DNA of 37,803 nt from Clostridia bacterium (GCA_024404245.1 JAKSQH010000013.1:1-37803); one strand, 5' to 3'. Positions 7,615-16,111 are shown, numbered from the stretch's first letter. Notes: a model not told the origin generated them from the letters alone. Translations and numbers: made by a program.

Positions 7615-8391
7615 TTACTTCTGCAGTTTCGTATCGTATACGATCACGCTGTTTTCCGCGTAGGGGTGCTGAAGACATACGCCGCCGAACCAGTTGTAGT
7701 CAATGTCGTTACCGGTTTCTCCGGCTACAATTTCCGCGACGCCGCGACGCATATCATCCAGCAGGCTGATCGGTTCCATTCCCGAAGCATGCCCGTGCAG
7801 AATCCAGTCCGCCTTTTCCTTCACCCACATAACCGCGTCCAGTTTTTCACCGTACTCGCGCAGGGACAGGCAGCCGTCCAGCTGCATCCACAGATGGCGG
7901 TTGATGCTGTCACCGGTAAACAGCATCCGGTCCTCCCGCAGCAGCACGCAGATGCCGCCCGGCGTATGGCCCGGCAGCTCAATCACCTCCGCGGTCAGTC
8001 CGCCCAGATCAAACAGATCGCCCCCGCGCGCGGGATGGAATGTAAAATCGGAACCCGATACACCGTTCGCTTTCATGATGTCCTGAACCTCAGGTTCACT
8101 GAGCATTTCGTTGATCATCGGAAGATCATCCGGATGCAGCCAGGCTTCCCTGAACCACAGATTGCCGAACACATGGTCGCCGTGTCCGTGGGTATTCACG
8201 ACCGTTAAAGGCTTGTCCGTTACGGATTCGGCCGCCTCACGCACATTCACATAGCCGCTCATCGTATCCACCAGCATCGCCTTGTCGCTGCCGGCAATCA
8301 GATAGCAGGTATCATTGTGCTCATCGCGAATCATCCATACATGCTCATTCATCTGAGTCATCGTGTATTTGTCCATGGGACTACCGTTCAT
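7615..8391 (-). CDS. MBL-fold (metallo-beta-lactamase superfamily) hydrolase
   Basis: The 258-residue cytoplasmic protein has the di-metal signature THGHGDH, with His68, His70, Asp72 and His73. PGHTPGG follows (third-ligand His), then LFTGDS (bridging Asp) and a C-terminal ILHGHA. This is the glyoxalase II / lactonase-like layout, in which a bound metal pair hydrolyses thioesters, lactones or phosphoesters. The substrate cannot be read from sequence; the superfamily is too broad. There is no signal peptide. The start at 8391 is chosen because GGAGG lies 8 bases upstream. An in-frame ATG nearly touching the GGAGG and a further ATG at 8424 upstream of it are less likely. It has its own sigma-A promoter and is divergent from the MATE-ATPase operon. 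Confidence 0.85.
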   Translation of the reverse strand: MNGSPMDKYTMTQMNEHVWMIRDEHNDTCYLIAGSDKAMLVDTMSGYVNVREAAESVTDKPLTVVNTHGHGDHVFGNLWFREAWLHPDDLPMINEMLSEPEVQDIMKANGVSGSDFTFHPARGGDLFDLGGLTAEVIELPGHTPGGICVLLREDRMLFTGDSINRHLWMQLDGCLSLREYGEKLDAVMWVKEKADWILHGHASGMEPISLLDDMRRGVAEIVAGETGNDIDYNWFGGVCLQHPYAENSVIVYDTKLQK

Positions 8392-8442
8392 CGTCATTCC
8401 TCCGTTTTCATTTCGTATGTTCATTTTTCCGGTGCTGTATCT

Positions 8443-8471
8443 ATTCTACTTTCCGCACGTTCGTCTGTCAA
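8443..8471 (-). promoter_or_regulatory. Sigma-A promoter of the MBL-fold hydrolase gene
   Basis: On the minus strand TTGACA (8466-8471), a 17-base spacer and TAGAAT (8443-8448). It lies immediately downstream (in the minus direction) of a minus-facing terminator hairpin, which would insulate it from antisense read-through. Confidence 0.8.
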
Positions 8472-8480
8472 TCCTCCGCA

Positions 8481-8510
8481 AATAACAAAAGCCGCGCCTT
8501 CCGGCGCGGC
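8481..8510 (-). terminator. Minus-facing intrinsic terminator in a divergent intergenic region
   Basis: A perfect 8-bp GC stem (8491-8498 with 8503-8510) closes a 4-base loop, GGAA on the minus strand. It is followed on that strand by TTTTGTTATT (8490-8481). No minus-strand gene lies upstream of it until beyond 12 kb, so it has no obvious gene to terminate. A nearly identical hairpin closes the MATE/GH3 operon at 12247-12266. Confidence 0.7.
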
Positions 8511-8563
8511 CGGCTCCCGATACGCGGCAATATTCAATACACAACCGAAAAAACGTACTCAGT

Positions 8564-8592
8564 TTGACCGGCGGATGCATAAATGATATAAT
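8564..8592 (+). promoter_or_regulatory. Sigma-A promoter of the MATE-ATPase / GH3 operon
   Basis: TTGACC (8564-8569), a 17-base spacer, and a perfect TATAAT (8587-8592), giving a short leader of about 60 bases before the ATG at 8659. No palindromic operator was recognised. Confidence 0.85.
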
Positions 8593-8658
8593 AAAAGAAG
8601 TAATTAGCGGAAATGCTGTTATATGAAAATCAGGAACATATCAAAAGAAGGAGAAACA

Positions 8659-10419
8659 ATGGTCAAAAAGGCTTTCCGGAACGCCCTTCTGATACAGGTC
8701 GTAGCCGGCATCGTGGGCGTTATAGGAATGGTAGTGGACGGAGCCGTCACATGCAGCTGCCTCGGCACAGAGGCAATGGCTGCTTTCGGATTGGCGGCAC
8801 CCGCGGTAACGATCTTTGTGGCCTGTTCCGGCGTATGCGAGCTCGGTACATCCATGCTGATCGGAAGACTGTTCGGAGCCCGGAAAATTAAGGAAGCTTC
8901 CGAAGCGCTTTCAGCGTGTCTCGCGTTTGCGCTCGTGTTTTCTCTGCTCATTACCGGCAGTGTGTTCGTTTTCGCGAATGAGATTGCCGCCTTTCTCGGA
9001 GCGGGCGGAACCCTTGCCGTGATGACCGCGGACTATCTGCGGGGCTTTTCACTCTGCGCTCCCGCGCTTTTTTTACTCACCGTGCTTTTTCCTGTCATGC
9101 AGATAGAGGGCAGAAGAAAACTCGTTATGCTTGCTGTCATCACGATGACGCTCGTGAATATCACCGGCGATCTTCTGGTCGGGTTTGTGTTCAGGGGCGG
9201 TCTTTTCGGTATGGCGCTCGCTACGACCGTCAGTTATTACGCGGCACTGGCAATGATACTGCCGGGGCTTCTGAAAAAAGGAAACTCACTTCAACTTTCT
9301 TTTAAGCACATCAATCCCGCCTGTATCGGTACTATGCTGTCCTGCGGTCTTCCCAACGCCCTGCAGCAAGGGTGCAGAAGCCTGCTTCTGCTCATACTGA
9401 ACAGCCGCCTGCTGGCCATTGCCGATGCGAATGCCGTCGCGGCCTTTACCGTCATCATGTCCGCCGCGAACCTTTGCATGGCGTTAGGCAGCGGCATCGG
9501 TTCCGATGTCTCGATGCTTACAGGTGTTTTCGCGGGTGACGGGGATGAACGGGCGATCCGTGAGCTTGTACGTACGGCGCTGTTTACGGCAGTGCTATAT
9601 GACGCGATTCTCTGCGCGGTATTATTCACAGGCGCGGGAGTGCTCATGCCGGTGTTCACCACTGATCCGGATCTCCTTCCGCTGGCAGTAACAGGATTCA
9701 GGCTTTTCTGTCTGTCCATGATCGGCTATTCCGTCAATGTAACGCTGCGTCTTTACTACCAGGCGATGCACTTCTCCCTGCTCTCCTATATTTATGTTTT
9801 CTGCAACAGCTTTCTCTTTACGGTACTCGGCACGTTCCTTCTGAGCGGAATCATCGGCATCAACGGCATCTGGCTCTCCTTCCTGTTCGGGGAAACGGTG
9901 ACGCTCCTGTTTCTGACCGTCCTGACGCTGATCAGGACACCGAAGGGAAGCAGCCTCATTGACCGGGCTATGTTTATCCCGCTGAAACTGACGGAGGATA
10001 TCCTGAATCGGTTTGACGGAGTTGCCCGGGACCGGATGACGATGACGGAGGTTTCCGAACAGGTGCGTCAGTTCTGCCTGAAAAACGGGGCCTGCGGAAG
10101 AACAGCCTATGTGCTTTCACTTTCCGCGGAGGAAATCGGAAACTATATTCTGAAAAACAATACAGGCAAAGATGAGAGAGTCGAGGTACGTGTACTCAGG
10201 AAAAAGGACGGCTGGAGCATAAATGTCCGGGACAACGGAAGGCGCTTCAATCCCCTGTCCGTTCTCGCGGACAACAGGCGTTTTGATCCGGCAAACATTC
10301 TGGCGGAAGAAACACCGGACGCCTTTTCATACATCGGCATAAAGCTCATTTGTGAAATGGCGCGAAAAACGGAGTATTTCGATACGCTTGATATCAACAG
10401 CCTGAATATTGAAATCTGA
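8659..10419 (+). CDS. MATE-family transporter fused to a C-terminal GHKL-type ATPase domain
   Basis: The 586-residue protein has a MATE multidrug/metabolite exporter body of about 12 membrane helices over residues 1-445. MATE proteins export organic compounds using Na+ or H+ gradients. A cytoplasmic tail of about 120 residues resembles the histidine-kinase/anti-sigma-factor ATPase fold. Its N box reads SAEEIGNYILKNN (Glu and Asn kept), its G1 box reads RDNGRRFNP (D-x-G-x-x-F), and its G2 position, YIGIKLI, is reduced from the usual GxGxGL form. It may bind nucleotide or act as a binding module; hydrolysis is uncertain. The start at 8659 is chosen for GAAGGAG 5 bases upstream; a start at 8623 lacks a site. 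It has its own promoter and is followed 13 bases later by the GH3 gene, suggesting the transporter exports or imports the GH3 substrate or product. Confidence 0.88.
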   Translation: MVKKAFRNALLIQVVAGIVGVIGMVVDGAVTCSCLGTEAMAAFGLAAPAVTIFVACSGVCELGTSMLIGRLFGARKIKEASEALSACLAFALVFSLLITGSVFVFANEIAAFLGAGGTLAVMTADYLRGFSLCAPALFLLTVLFPVMQIEGRRKLVMLAVITMTLVNITGDLLVGFVFRGGLFGMALATTVSYYAALAMILPGLLKKGNSLQLSFKHINPACIGTMLSCGLPNALQQGCRSLLLLILNSRLLAIADANAVAAFTVIMSAANLCMALGSGIGSDVSMLTGVFAGDGDERAIRELVRTALFTAVLYDAILCAVLFTGAGVLMPVFTTDPDLLPLAVTGFRLFCLSMIGYSVNVTLRLYYQAMHFSLLSYIYVFCNSFLFTVLGTFLLSGIIGINGIWLSFLFGETVTLLFLTVLTLIRTPKGSSLIDRAMFIPLKLTEDILNRFDGVARDRMTMTEVSEQVRQFCLKNGACGRTAYVLSLSAEEIGNYILKNNTGKDERVEVRVLRKKDGWSINVRDNGRRFNPLSVLADNRRFDPANILAEETPDAFSYIGIKLICEMARKTEYFDTLDINSLNIEI

Positions 10420-10432
10420 AAGGAGACCAACC

Positions 10433-12142
10433 ATGCAGGACAACGGAATGACCTATAAAATCAATCAGGCGAATGTCGCGCAGGCGCAACCGGATTATGA
10501 AAATTTCAGGGCGGAGTGCCGTGATCCGTTCGCCGTGAACGAACGGCTGCTGCTTGGAATTCTGCGGGATAACCGGGATACCGAATACGGCCGCCGGTAT
10601 GATTTTGAACATATCACGAGTTATGAAGAGTATAAAGAAAAGGTTCCCGTGATTACCTACAATGACATTGCCGGGGATATTGACCGTATGCTCAACGGGG
10701 AACGGAATATTCTGACAGCGTATCCGTTCACTCATATGAATGAAACCTCCGGCACAGTCGGCAAACCGAAGCTTATTCCCATGACGGATAAACAGACGCA
10801 GGTCTTTTTGAAGTACAACAAACACTATATGGACGCTTTTTTCGCGGAAAACTTCGGCGATGAATGGATGAAAGGGCATATTTTCTGCACCGCGCAAGGC
10901 AAATACCGTACCGCGCCTTCCGGGATCACCATCGGCGACGCGTCCTCCAAGATGGCGGAATATGTGCAGGGCGGCCGTGACGGTGTTGACGCGATGCTCC
11001 GCGCGGTGTATACCTCTCCGGTTGAAGCGACCATACCGGATCTCGGAACCGATACGAAATATATTCATACCAGGTTCGCGCTTGCTGACGGCGGTGTTAC
11101 CGGTATCATTTCCGGATTCTATATCATGGTAGTGCAGTATCTTCATTACATCGCTGAAAATTACCGGATGCTCATCCATGACATTGAGACCGGCACAATC
11201 GATGAGCGTGTTGATCTTCCCGCTGAAGTCAGAGCGTCCCTGCTCAGGAAGATCAGTCCTATGCCGGAGCGTGCCGCGGAGCTCCGCGAAATCTTTAAAA
11301 ACGGGAGTGATTTCCCGTTTGTAAAAGCGGTATGGCCGAATATGCGGTTTATTTTCGGCGTGGGTGGAGACGGTTTCTCCGTGTATGCCAATACCATTCG
11401 CAGGATGTATGCCGATGAGAGCGTGAAATTCGTTCTCAGCGGCGTGACCTCCTCTGAGGGACTCTGGTCTGTGCCGGTTGAGCCGGAAAGTGAAGACGCG
11501 GTTCTTGTACCCGGCAGCGCGTTCATGGAATTCCTGCCGGTGGACGCGAACGATGATTTTTCAAAATGCGTATCCATTGATAAACTTGAAACAGGCAGAA
11601 TCTATGAACTGATCATTACCAACCTTTGCGGCTTCTACCGTTATCGCATGAGTGACGCGCTCCTGGTAACCGGGTTCTGTGAAAAAACACCGAGGGTGCG
11701 CTTTATGTACCGTGTGGATAAGAATATCAATCTGGCCTGTGAAAAGACGACGGAAAAAGCGCTCCAGCAGGCCGTGGAAAAGACCGCGGAAGCGCTTGGC
11801 TTTGAACTTTCCGACTATACAGTATACCCGGACGCCGCCTCCACACCTCCCGGATACACCTTTCTCATCCAGCCTCCGTTCCCCGTGGACGGCATCTCCG
11901 AAGAGCTGCTTGCTGAAACCGTCGACCGGTTTACCTGTGAAGCCAACCCTGTGTATGAGGAATGTATCAGGGATCATTCCATGCGCCGTGCGAAAGCCTG
12001 CTGGCTGCAGCCCGAAACAACGTTTCTCTGGCGGGAACTGCAGATTGCCAAAGGCAAATCCGCAGGTCAGCTGAAACCGGTCAGGACCGTTTCAAATGAG
12101 GATCAGCGCAAATTCTTCTTTATCATGCGTGAAAACAGATAA
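10433..12142 (+). CDS. GH3-family acyl-adenylate / amide synthetase-like protein
   Basis: The 569-residue cytoplasmic protein matches the GH3 branch of the adenylating-enzyme superfamily, first known from plant jasmonate- and auxin-amino-acid synthetases. The ATP/phosphate loop reads TSGTVGKPKLIP (near residue 104). An acyl-adenylate motif, SGVTSSEGLW, lies near 335. The segment GFYRYRMSDALLVTGF near 398 matches the conserved YR.RMxD..x.VxGF element. The small C-terminal domain (about 430-569) is present. GH3 enzymes activate a carboxylate with ATP and transfer it to an amine; the bacterial members are mostly unassigned. AAAGGAG lies 7 bases before the ATG at 10433. It shares an operon with the MATE-ATPase fusion, and a strong bidirectional terminator follows. 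A role in making an exported acyl-amide is inference. Confidence 0.9.
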   Translation: MQDNGMTYKINQANVAQAQPDYENFRAECRDPFAVNERLLLGILRDNRDTEYGRRYDFEHITSYEEYKEKVPVITYNDIAGDIDRMLNGERNILTAYPFTHMNETSGTVGKPKLIPMTDKQTQVFLKYNKHYMDAFFAENFGDEWMKGHIFCTAQGKYRTAPSGITIGDASSKMAEYVQGGRDGVDAMLRAVYTSPVEATIPDLGTDTKYIHTRFALADGGVTGIISGFYIMVVQYLHYIAENYRMLIHDIETGTIDERVDLPAEVRASLLRKISPMPERAAELREIFKNGSDFPFVKAVWPNMRFIFGVGGDGFSVYANTIRRMYADESVKFVLSGVTSSEGLWSVPVEPESEDAVLVPGSAFMEFLPVDANDDFSKCVSIDKLETGRIYELIITNLCGFYRYRMSDALLVTGFCEKTPRVRFMYRVDKNINLACEKTTEKALQQAVEKTAEALGFELSDYTVYPDAASTPPGYTFLIQPPFPVDGISEELLAETVDRFTCEANPVYEECIRDHSMRRAKACWLQPETTFLWRELQIAKGKSAGQLKPVRTVSNEDQRKFFFIMRENR

Positions 12143-12241
12143 ACTTCTCTGTCGGAACACAAAACACGTCACCCGCTTACAGCGGCAGTCTGCGCTCATG
12201 CCCGCGCGGAATCCGGTCCGCCGTCAGTTTTCATCCAAAGG

Positions 12242-12270
12242 AAAAGGCCGCGCCATCCGGCGCGGCTTTT
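12242..12270. terminator. Bidirectional intrinsic terminator
   Basis: An 8-bp stem (12247-12254 with 12259-12266) around the loop ATCC is flanked by AAAA on the left and TTTT on the right. It serves the GH3 operon (plus) and the convergent secreted-protein gene (minus). Its 20-base core matches the hairpin at 8491-8510 at 19 of 20 positions. Confidence 0.9.
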
Positions 12271-12285
12271 CCGATATGCATTGGT

Positions 12286-12861
12286 TTACTCTTCAGTTGT
12301 CAGGGAGCACACGGTCAGTACCGCTTCGTTTTCAAGATCCTCGTTGGTGATGCCGTCCACGGCTAAGAAGAACAGGCCTTCGGGCAGTTCGTAGTACGCA
12401 CCGATCTGGTATTTGCCGATGCTGTTGAAAACCATGGCTTTGATGCCGTTGATGGTGCAGATTTCATATTGTACCTTCATCTCTTCGTGGGTATCAATAT
12501 ACTTTGCCATTTCTTCCACGGTAGCGGCGCCGTCATAGCTTTCGGAATCGACCGGAGAACAGACCAGGTTCATCGTCTGTGAGTCGCAGTCATTGTCAAG
12601 CTGAATCTCCGGGTTTTCCTTCATCCAGATGGCCATTCCGGCGGGTACGGATGTGTCCGCGGTCCATGTGTTGTTCACGTAGATCTTGGCATGGATGCTT
12701 CCGTCGCAGGCAACCGCTTCGAAATTCCCGTTTTCGAAATCGAAGGATTCCGCGTCATTGATACCCAGTTCCACGGGCGCGGTTTCCTCGGCGAATACGG
12801 ATGTGCAGGCCAGCGCCGCGATCAGCGCGATCACTGTCAGTATAGATACTATTTTCTTCAT
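12286..12861 (-). CDS. Secreted protein of unknown function
   Basis: The 191-residue protein has a clean signal peptide (MKKIVSILTVIALIAALACTSVFA, cleavage expected after SVFA) and an acidic mature region of about 167 residues. The mature part has a few Cys residues (NDCDSQTMNLVC, YEICTING) that could pair outside the cell. It alternates predicted strands such as IHAKIYVNNTW, KAMVFNSIGKYQIGAYYEL and GLFFLAVDGI, suggesting a small beta-rich domain. No family or catalytic motif is recognised. The start at 12861 is supported by AAAGGAG 9 bases upstream and by the signal peptide; an upstream start at 12924 would add 21 basic residues. It follows the HD-GYP gene on the same strand by 108 bases, probably with its own promoter. 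Confidence 0.75.
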   Translation of the reverse strand: MKKIVSILTVIALIAALACTSVFAEETAPVELGINDAESFDFENGNFEAVACDGSIHAKIYVNNTWTADTSVPAGMAIWMKENPEIQLDNDCDSQTMNLVCSPVDSESYDGAATVEEMAKYIDTHEEMKVQYEICTINGIKAMVFNSIGKYQIGAYYELPEGLFFLAVDGITNEDLENEAVLTVCSLTTEE

Positions 12862-12919
12862 TGCTGATAATCTCCTTTGTCTTTTGTTTATTCTCCCGGG
12901 TTTTCCCCGGTACGTGTGC

Positions 12920-12928
12920 ATCATAGCA
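12920..12928 (-). promoter_or_regulatory. Possible extended -10 for the secreted-protein gene
   Basis: On the minus strand the sequence TGCTATGAT combines a TG extension with a TATGAT -10 (12920-12925). No good -35 is present at 16-18 bases. Confidence 0.35.
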
Positions 12929-12969
12929 CCCCTTGTGTTGCAAAAACGTTGCTGTTTACGAAAACCCGG

Positions 12970-14394
12970 TTATTCTTTTTCACCCGGAACCGACATTTCC
13001 GACACCTGTTCAAACATATCACGGCACAGTTCAAAGCAGCGCGTAATTTTCGAGTTGAAGCTGCCGCACTCCCCGCCGCGGATCATATCATATGCTTTAT
13101 CCGGCGGATACGGCTTCTTGTAACAGCGCTCGCTGACCAGCGCGTCATAAACATCCGCCACGGCAACTATCTGCGCGCTGATGGGAATATCATCACCCTT
13201 AAGTCCGTCCGGATAACCTCGTCCGTCAAAGCGTTCATGATGATAACGGCAGATATCGTAACACATCTGCTCATAATTATCTTCCCATACGCCTTCCAGA
13301 TGGTCCAGCACTTCACAGCCGCGCACGGTATGCGTCTTCATAATCGCAAACTCTTCATCGGTCAGCCGCCCGGGCTTCATCAGAATGCTGTCCGGCACGG
13401 AAATTTTGCCCACATCATGCAGCGCGCTTACAGTTGTCATAATCTGAATCATCTCCGGAGTCAGGCCGTACTCCGGATATTGCTCCATTACATTTTCAGC
13501 CAGAATCCGGGTATATTCCTTAACCCGCCTGATATGCATGCCGCTCTCCAGGCTGCGGTCCTCCACCACGGAACCTAAAATATCAATCACCCGCAGCTTG
13601 CTTTCCCGCAGCTGCTCAGCCTTGCTGATCAGCTCCCCGTTCTGCAGGCGGAGCTGTTCCGTCTGCGCGGCTACGGTTTCTTCCAGCCGCTGCTGCATCT
13701 GTTCGAGCGTATATACCTGTTCCGTGAAGCCTCTGGAAAGGAACAGCTCAATAATAACGCACCCGATGGAAAAGCCGATCGAGTCCGCCGGCGCGTCCGG
13801 ATAAATCAACTGGAAAACGCTGAAAAACAGCGGGGACAGGTTGACAAAAAAGATCGCCGTCAGGCTTTCCCCGCGTTCCCTGGCCGATCCCAGAAAAGAC
13901 ACGATACCGATAATGATATAGGTCGCGAATTGCAGGTAAAACAGAATCGCTCTGGCGTCTGTTGTCTGATACCGGCCTTCTTCATCAACAAAGAACATGA
14001 AGCGGTCAAAGAAATTGGCAATGATCAGCCCGGTCTGAATCACCAGCAGAATACCGGAAACAGTATGATATATTTTCCTTTGGAAGACCGGGATTTCAAT
14101 CCGGGACAGAAAATAGAACGTCCACGCGAAAGCGGACAGCGCCGCGGAAAAATGGAAAACAACCGATGTCAGAAAAAGGGCTGTATCACTGCGGAATATA
14201 TGTGACGCGAACAGGCCCCATATCCCGTCCTGTACACAGAAAAAGATCACCCACAGGAAAATCGCCTTGTGGTTGTTACCTATATTCTTTCTTTTACGCA
14301 GACCCGATATCAGCATCAGCAGCGCGATCAGCCCGCTTACAAAAGCCATAACCGCGTATAAGGGGTGAACACTTCTGTCAAACAGATCTCCCAT
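12970..14394 (-). CDS. Membrane-bound HD-GYP domain signalling protein
   Basis: The 474-residue protein has an N-terminal sensor of about seven membrane helices (residues 10-225), then a coiled-coil linker (QVYTLEQMQQRLEETVAAQ...), then an HD-GYP phosphodiesterase domain. The domain shows the metal-binding HDVGKI near 327 and YHHERFDGRGYP near 382, followed by QIVAVADVYDALVS. Canonical HD-GYP enzymes hydrolyse cyclic di-GMP (some act on other cyclic dinucleotides). All the signature residues I can see are kept, so activity is likely. The sensor helices suggest control by a membrane-associated signal. The start is ambiguous: ATG at 14394 has AGGTGA 5 bases upstream and is preferred, while GTG at 14403 would add three residues. 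A promoter lies 118-146 bases upstream. Confidence 0.88.
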   Translation of the reverse strand: MGDLFDRSVHPLYAVMAFVSGLIALLMLISGLRKRKNIGNNHKAIFLWVIFFCVQDGIWGLFASHIFRSDTALFLTSVVFHFSAALSAFAWTFYFLSRIEIPVFQRKIYHTVSGILLVIQTGLIIANFFDRFMFFVDEEGRYQTTDARAILFYLQFATYIIIGIVSFLGSARERGESLTAIFFVNLSPLFFSVFQLIYPDAPADSIGFSIGCVIIELFLSRGFTEQVYTLEQMQQRLEETVAAQTEQLRLQNGELISKAEQLRESKLRVIDILGSVVEDRSLESGMHIRRVKEYTRILAENVMEQYPEYGLTPEMIQIMTTVSALHDVGKISVPDSILMKPGRLTDEEFAIMKTHTVRGCEVLDHLEGVWEDNYEQMCYDICRYHHERFDGRGYPDGLKGDDIPISAQIVAVADVYDALVSERCYKKPYPPDKAYDMIRGGECGSFNSKITRCFELCRDMFEQVSEMSVPGEKE

Positions 14395-14511
14395 GCCTGT
14401 CACCTCAGATCCGTCTTTTCCGGCTGATCCTCAGCCCGAAATACGTTGTGGCTGAACCCGTACTTTCTCCCGACGGATTATCTGCCGGGTGGAAGTTATT
14501 TCTGTATTAAC

Positions 14512-14540
14512 ATATTACAGTACATGCGCGCGGATTGCAA
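14512..14540 (-). promoter_or_regulatory. Sigma-A promoter of the HD-GYP gene
   Basis: On the minus strand TTGCAA (14535-14540), a 17-base spacer and TAATAT (14512-14517), giving a leader of about 110 bases. Confidence 0.65.
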
Positions 14541-14577
14541 CAAAAAACAGCGCTGAACCGTAAGAAACAGTACACTG

Positions 14578-14606
14578 TTTATTATTCGCCCGATTCATGA
14601 TAGAAT
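14578..14606 (+). promoter_or_regulatory. Weak promoter candidate for the C69 dipeptidase gene
   Basis: TAGAAT at 14601-14606 is a good -10 placed about 50 bases before the gene. The -35 at the expected distance (TTTATT, 14578-14583) is poor. Confidence 0.4.
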
Positions 14607-14656
14607 GATTTCCGACGCGATAATGTTCCGCAATAACAGAAAGGGATGACATAGAA

Positions 14657-16111
14657 ATGCCGTGTACCACCATTCTCGCCGGCAAAAAGGCAACCTATGA
14701 CGGCTCCACCATGATCGCCAGAAATGAGGATTATTACTACCATGTCAAAAAGATGGCGGTCATCCTGCCGGAGCAGCAGCCCAGGCATTATAAAACCATG
14801 ACTTCCCATCTGGAATTTGACCTGCCGGATGATCCCATGCAGTATACCGCCTGCCCGAACATCATCAAAGAGGAGGGCGTATGGTACGGTTCCGGCATCA
14901 ATGCCTGCAATGTCGGCATGACGGCGACGGAAACCATCACATCCAACGCCCTTGTGCTCGGGGCCGATCCGCTTGTACAGCTGCAAAAGCCCGAAAAGGA
15001 AGGCGATGCCGAAATTCCCGGCGGCATCGGCGAAGAGGATTTTGTATGCATCGTTCTTCCCTACGTGCATACCGCCCGTGAAGGCGTACTGCGTCTCGGC
15101 AGCCTGCTGGAGAAATACGGTACCTATGAGATGAACGGCATCGGCTTTAACGATGAAAACGAGGTATGGTGGCTGGAAACCATCGGCGGTCATCACTGGA
15201 TGGCAAGAAAGGTGAAGGATGAAAACATCGTCATCATGCCCAACCAGCTCGGCATAGATTATTTTGACTTTAACGACGCTTTCGGCGCGCAGAAGGAATA
15301 TCTGTGCAGTGCCGACCTGAAGGAGTTCGTGGAAAAGAATCATCTTGACCGCAGTACAGACGGCAGATTCAGCCCGCGAATCGTCTTCGGCTCCAGGGAC
15401 GATACCGATCATGCCTACAATACGCCGAGAAGCTGGTTCATGGGCCGGTATTTCCTCCCGACGCGCTATTGCTGGGAAGGCGAGCACGCGGACTTCACGC
15501 CTGAAAGCGACAATATTCCCTGGACCTTCGCGCCGGAGCGCAAGGTGACCGTTGAGGATATCAAATACGTTCTTTCCTCCCATATGCAGGGAACGCCCTT
15601 TGATCCTTACGGAAAGGATGAACAAAGAGGCAAATACCGCAGCATCGCGGTCAGCACAACCGGGCATACCGCCATCCTGCAGATCAGGGGCTATATGCCG
15701 GAAGCGCTGAAAGGCATACAGTGGGTCTGCTTCGGCGCGGCCATATACAACAATGTAATCCCCGTCTATACATCCGCCGGCAGGGTGCCGGAGTACCTGA
15801 ACAATGTCACATCGGATGTATCAACCGGTAACTATTACTGGTCCTGCCGTATTCTGGCGGCGATGGCGGATCCCCATTTCGCCCTCTGCATTGAAGATAT
15901 TGAATCCTTCCAGAAGCATACGGCAGCGGAAAGCCACCGTCTGCTCAACCTCTATGATGAAAAAATGGCATCCGCGGGGGATTTCACGCTCTGTGACGAG
16001 GCAAACGAAAAAATCTGCGATATGTTCAGAAAGAAAATGACGGAAGTGCTGAACAAGGTGATTCTCACCGCCAGCAAGCAGATGAAGGATAATTTCCACA
16101 GATACGGCTGA
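14657..16111 (+). CDS. C69-family dipeptidase (PepD-like)
   Basis: The 484-residue protein belongs to peptidase family C69, N-terminal-nucleophile hydrolases that cleave dipeptides. The N-terminal MPCTT places the expected nucleophile at Cys3, exposed after removal of Met-Pro. This is followed by the family segments GSTMIARNEDYYYH, INACNVGMTATETI and NDENEVWWLETIGGHHWMA. Length matches the family. No signal peptide is present, so it should act in the cytoplasm on dipeptides released from imported or turned-over peptides. AAAGGGA lies about 10 bases before the ATG. It appears to be a single-gene unit between the HD-GYP gene (divergent) and the second MATE gene (194-base gap with a separate promoter). 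No clear intrinsic terminator was seen after it. Confidence 0.9.
   Translation: MPCTTILAGKKATYDGSTMIARNEDYYYHVKKMAVILPEQQPRHYKTMTSHLEFDLPDDPMQYTACPNIIKEEGVWYGSGINACNVGMTATETITSNALVLGADPLVQLQKPEKEGDAEIPGGIGEEDFVCIVLPYVHTAREGVLRLGSLLEKYGTYEMNGIGFNDENEVWWLETIGGHHWMARKVKDENIVIMPNQLGIDYFDFNDAFGAQKEYLCSADLKEFVEKNHLDRSTDGRFSPRIVFGSRDDTDHAYNTPRSWFMGRYFLPTRYCWEGEHADFTPESDNIPWTFAPERKVTVEDIKYVLSSHMQGTPFDPYGKDEQRGKYRSIAVSTTGHTAILQIRGYMPEALKGIQWVCFGAAIYNNVIPVYTSAGRVPEYLNNVTSDVSTGNYYWSCRILAAMADPHFALCIEDIESFQKHTAAESHRLLNLYDEKMASAGDFTLCDEANEKICDMFRKKMTEVLNKVILTASKQMKDNFHRYG

Noticed and set aside
14582-15667. A minus-strand open frame opposite the C69 dipeptidase
   Set aside because: It overlaps a well-supported gene, has no ribosome site, and resembles an antisense shadow.
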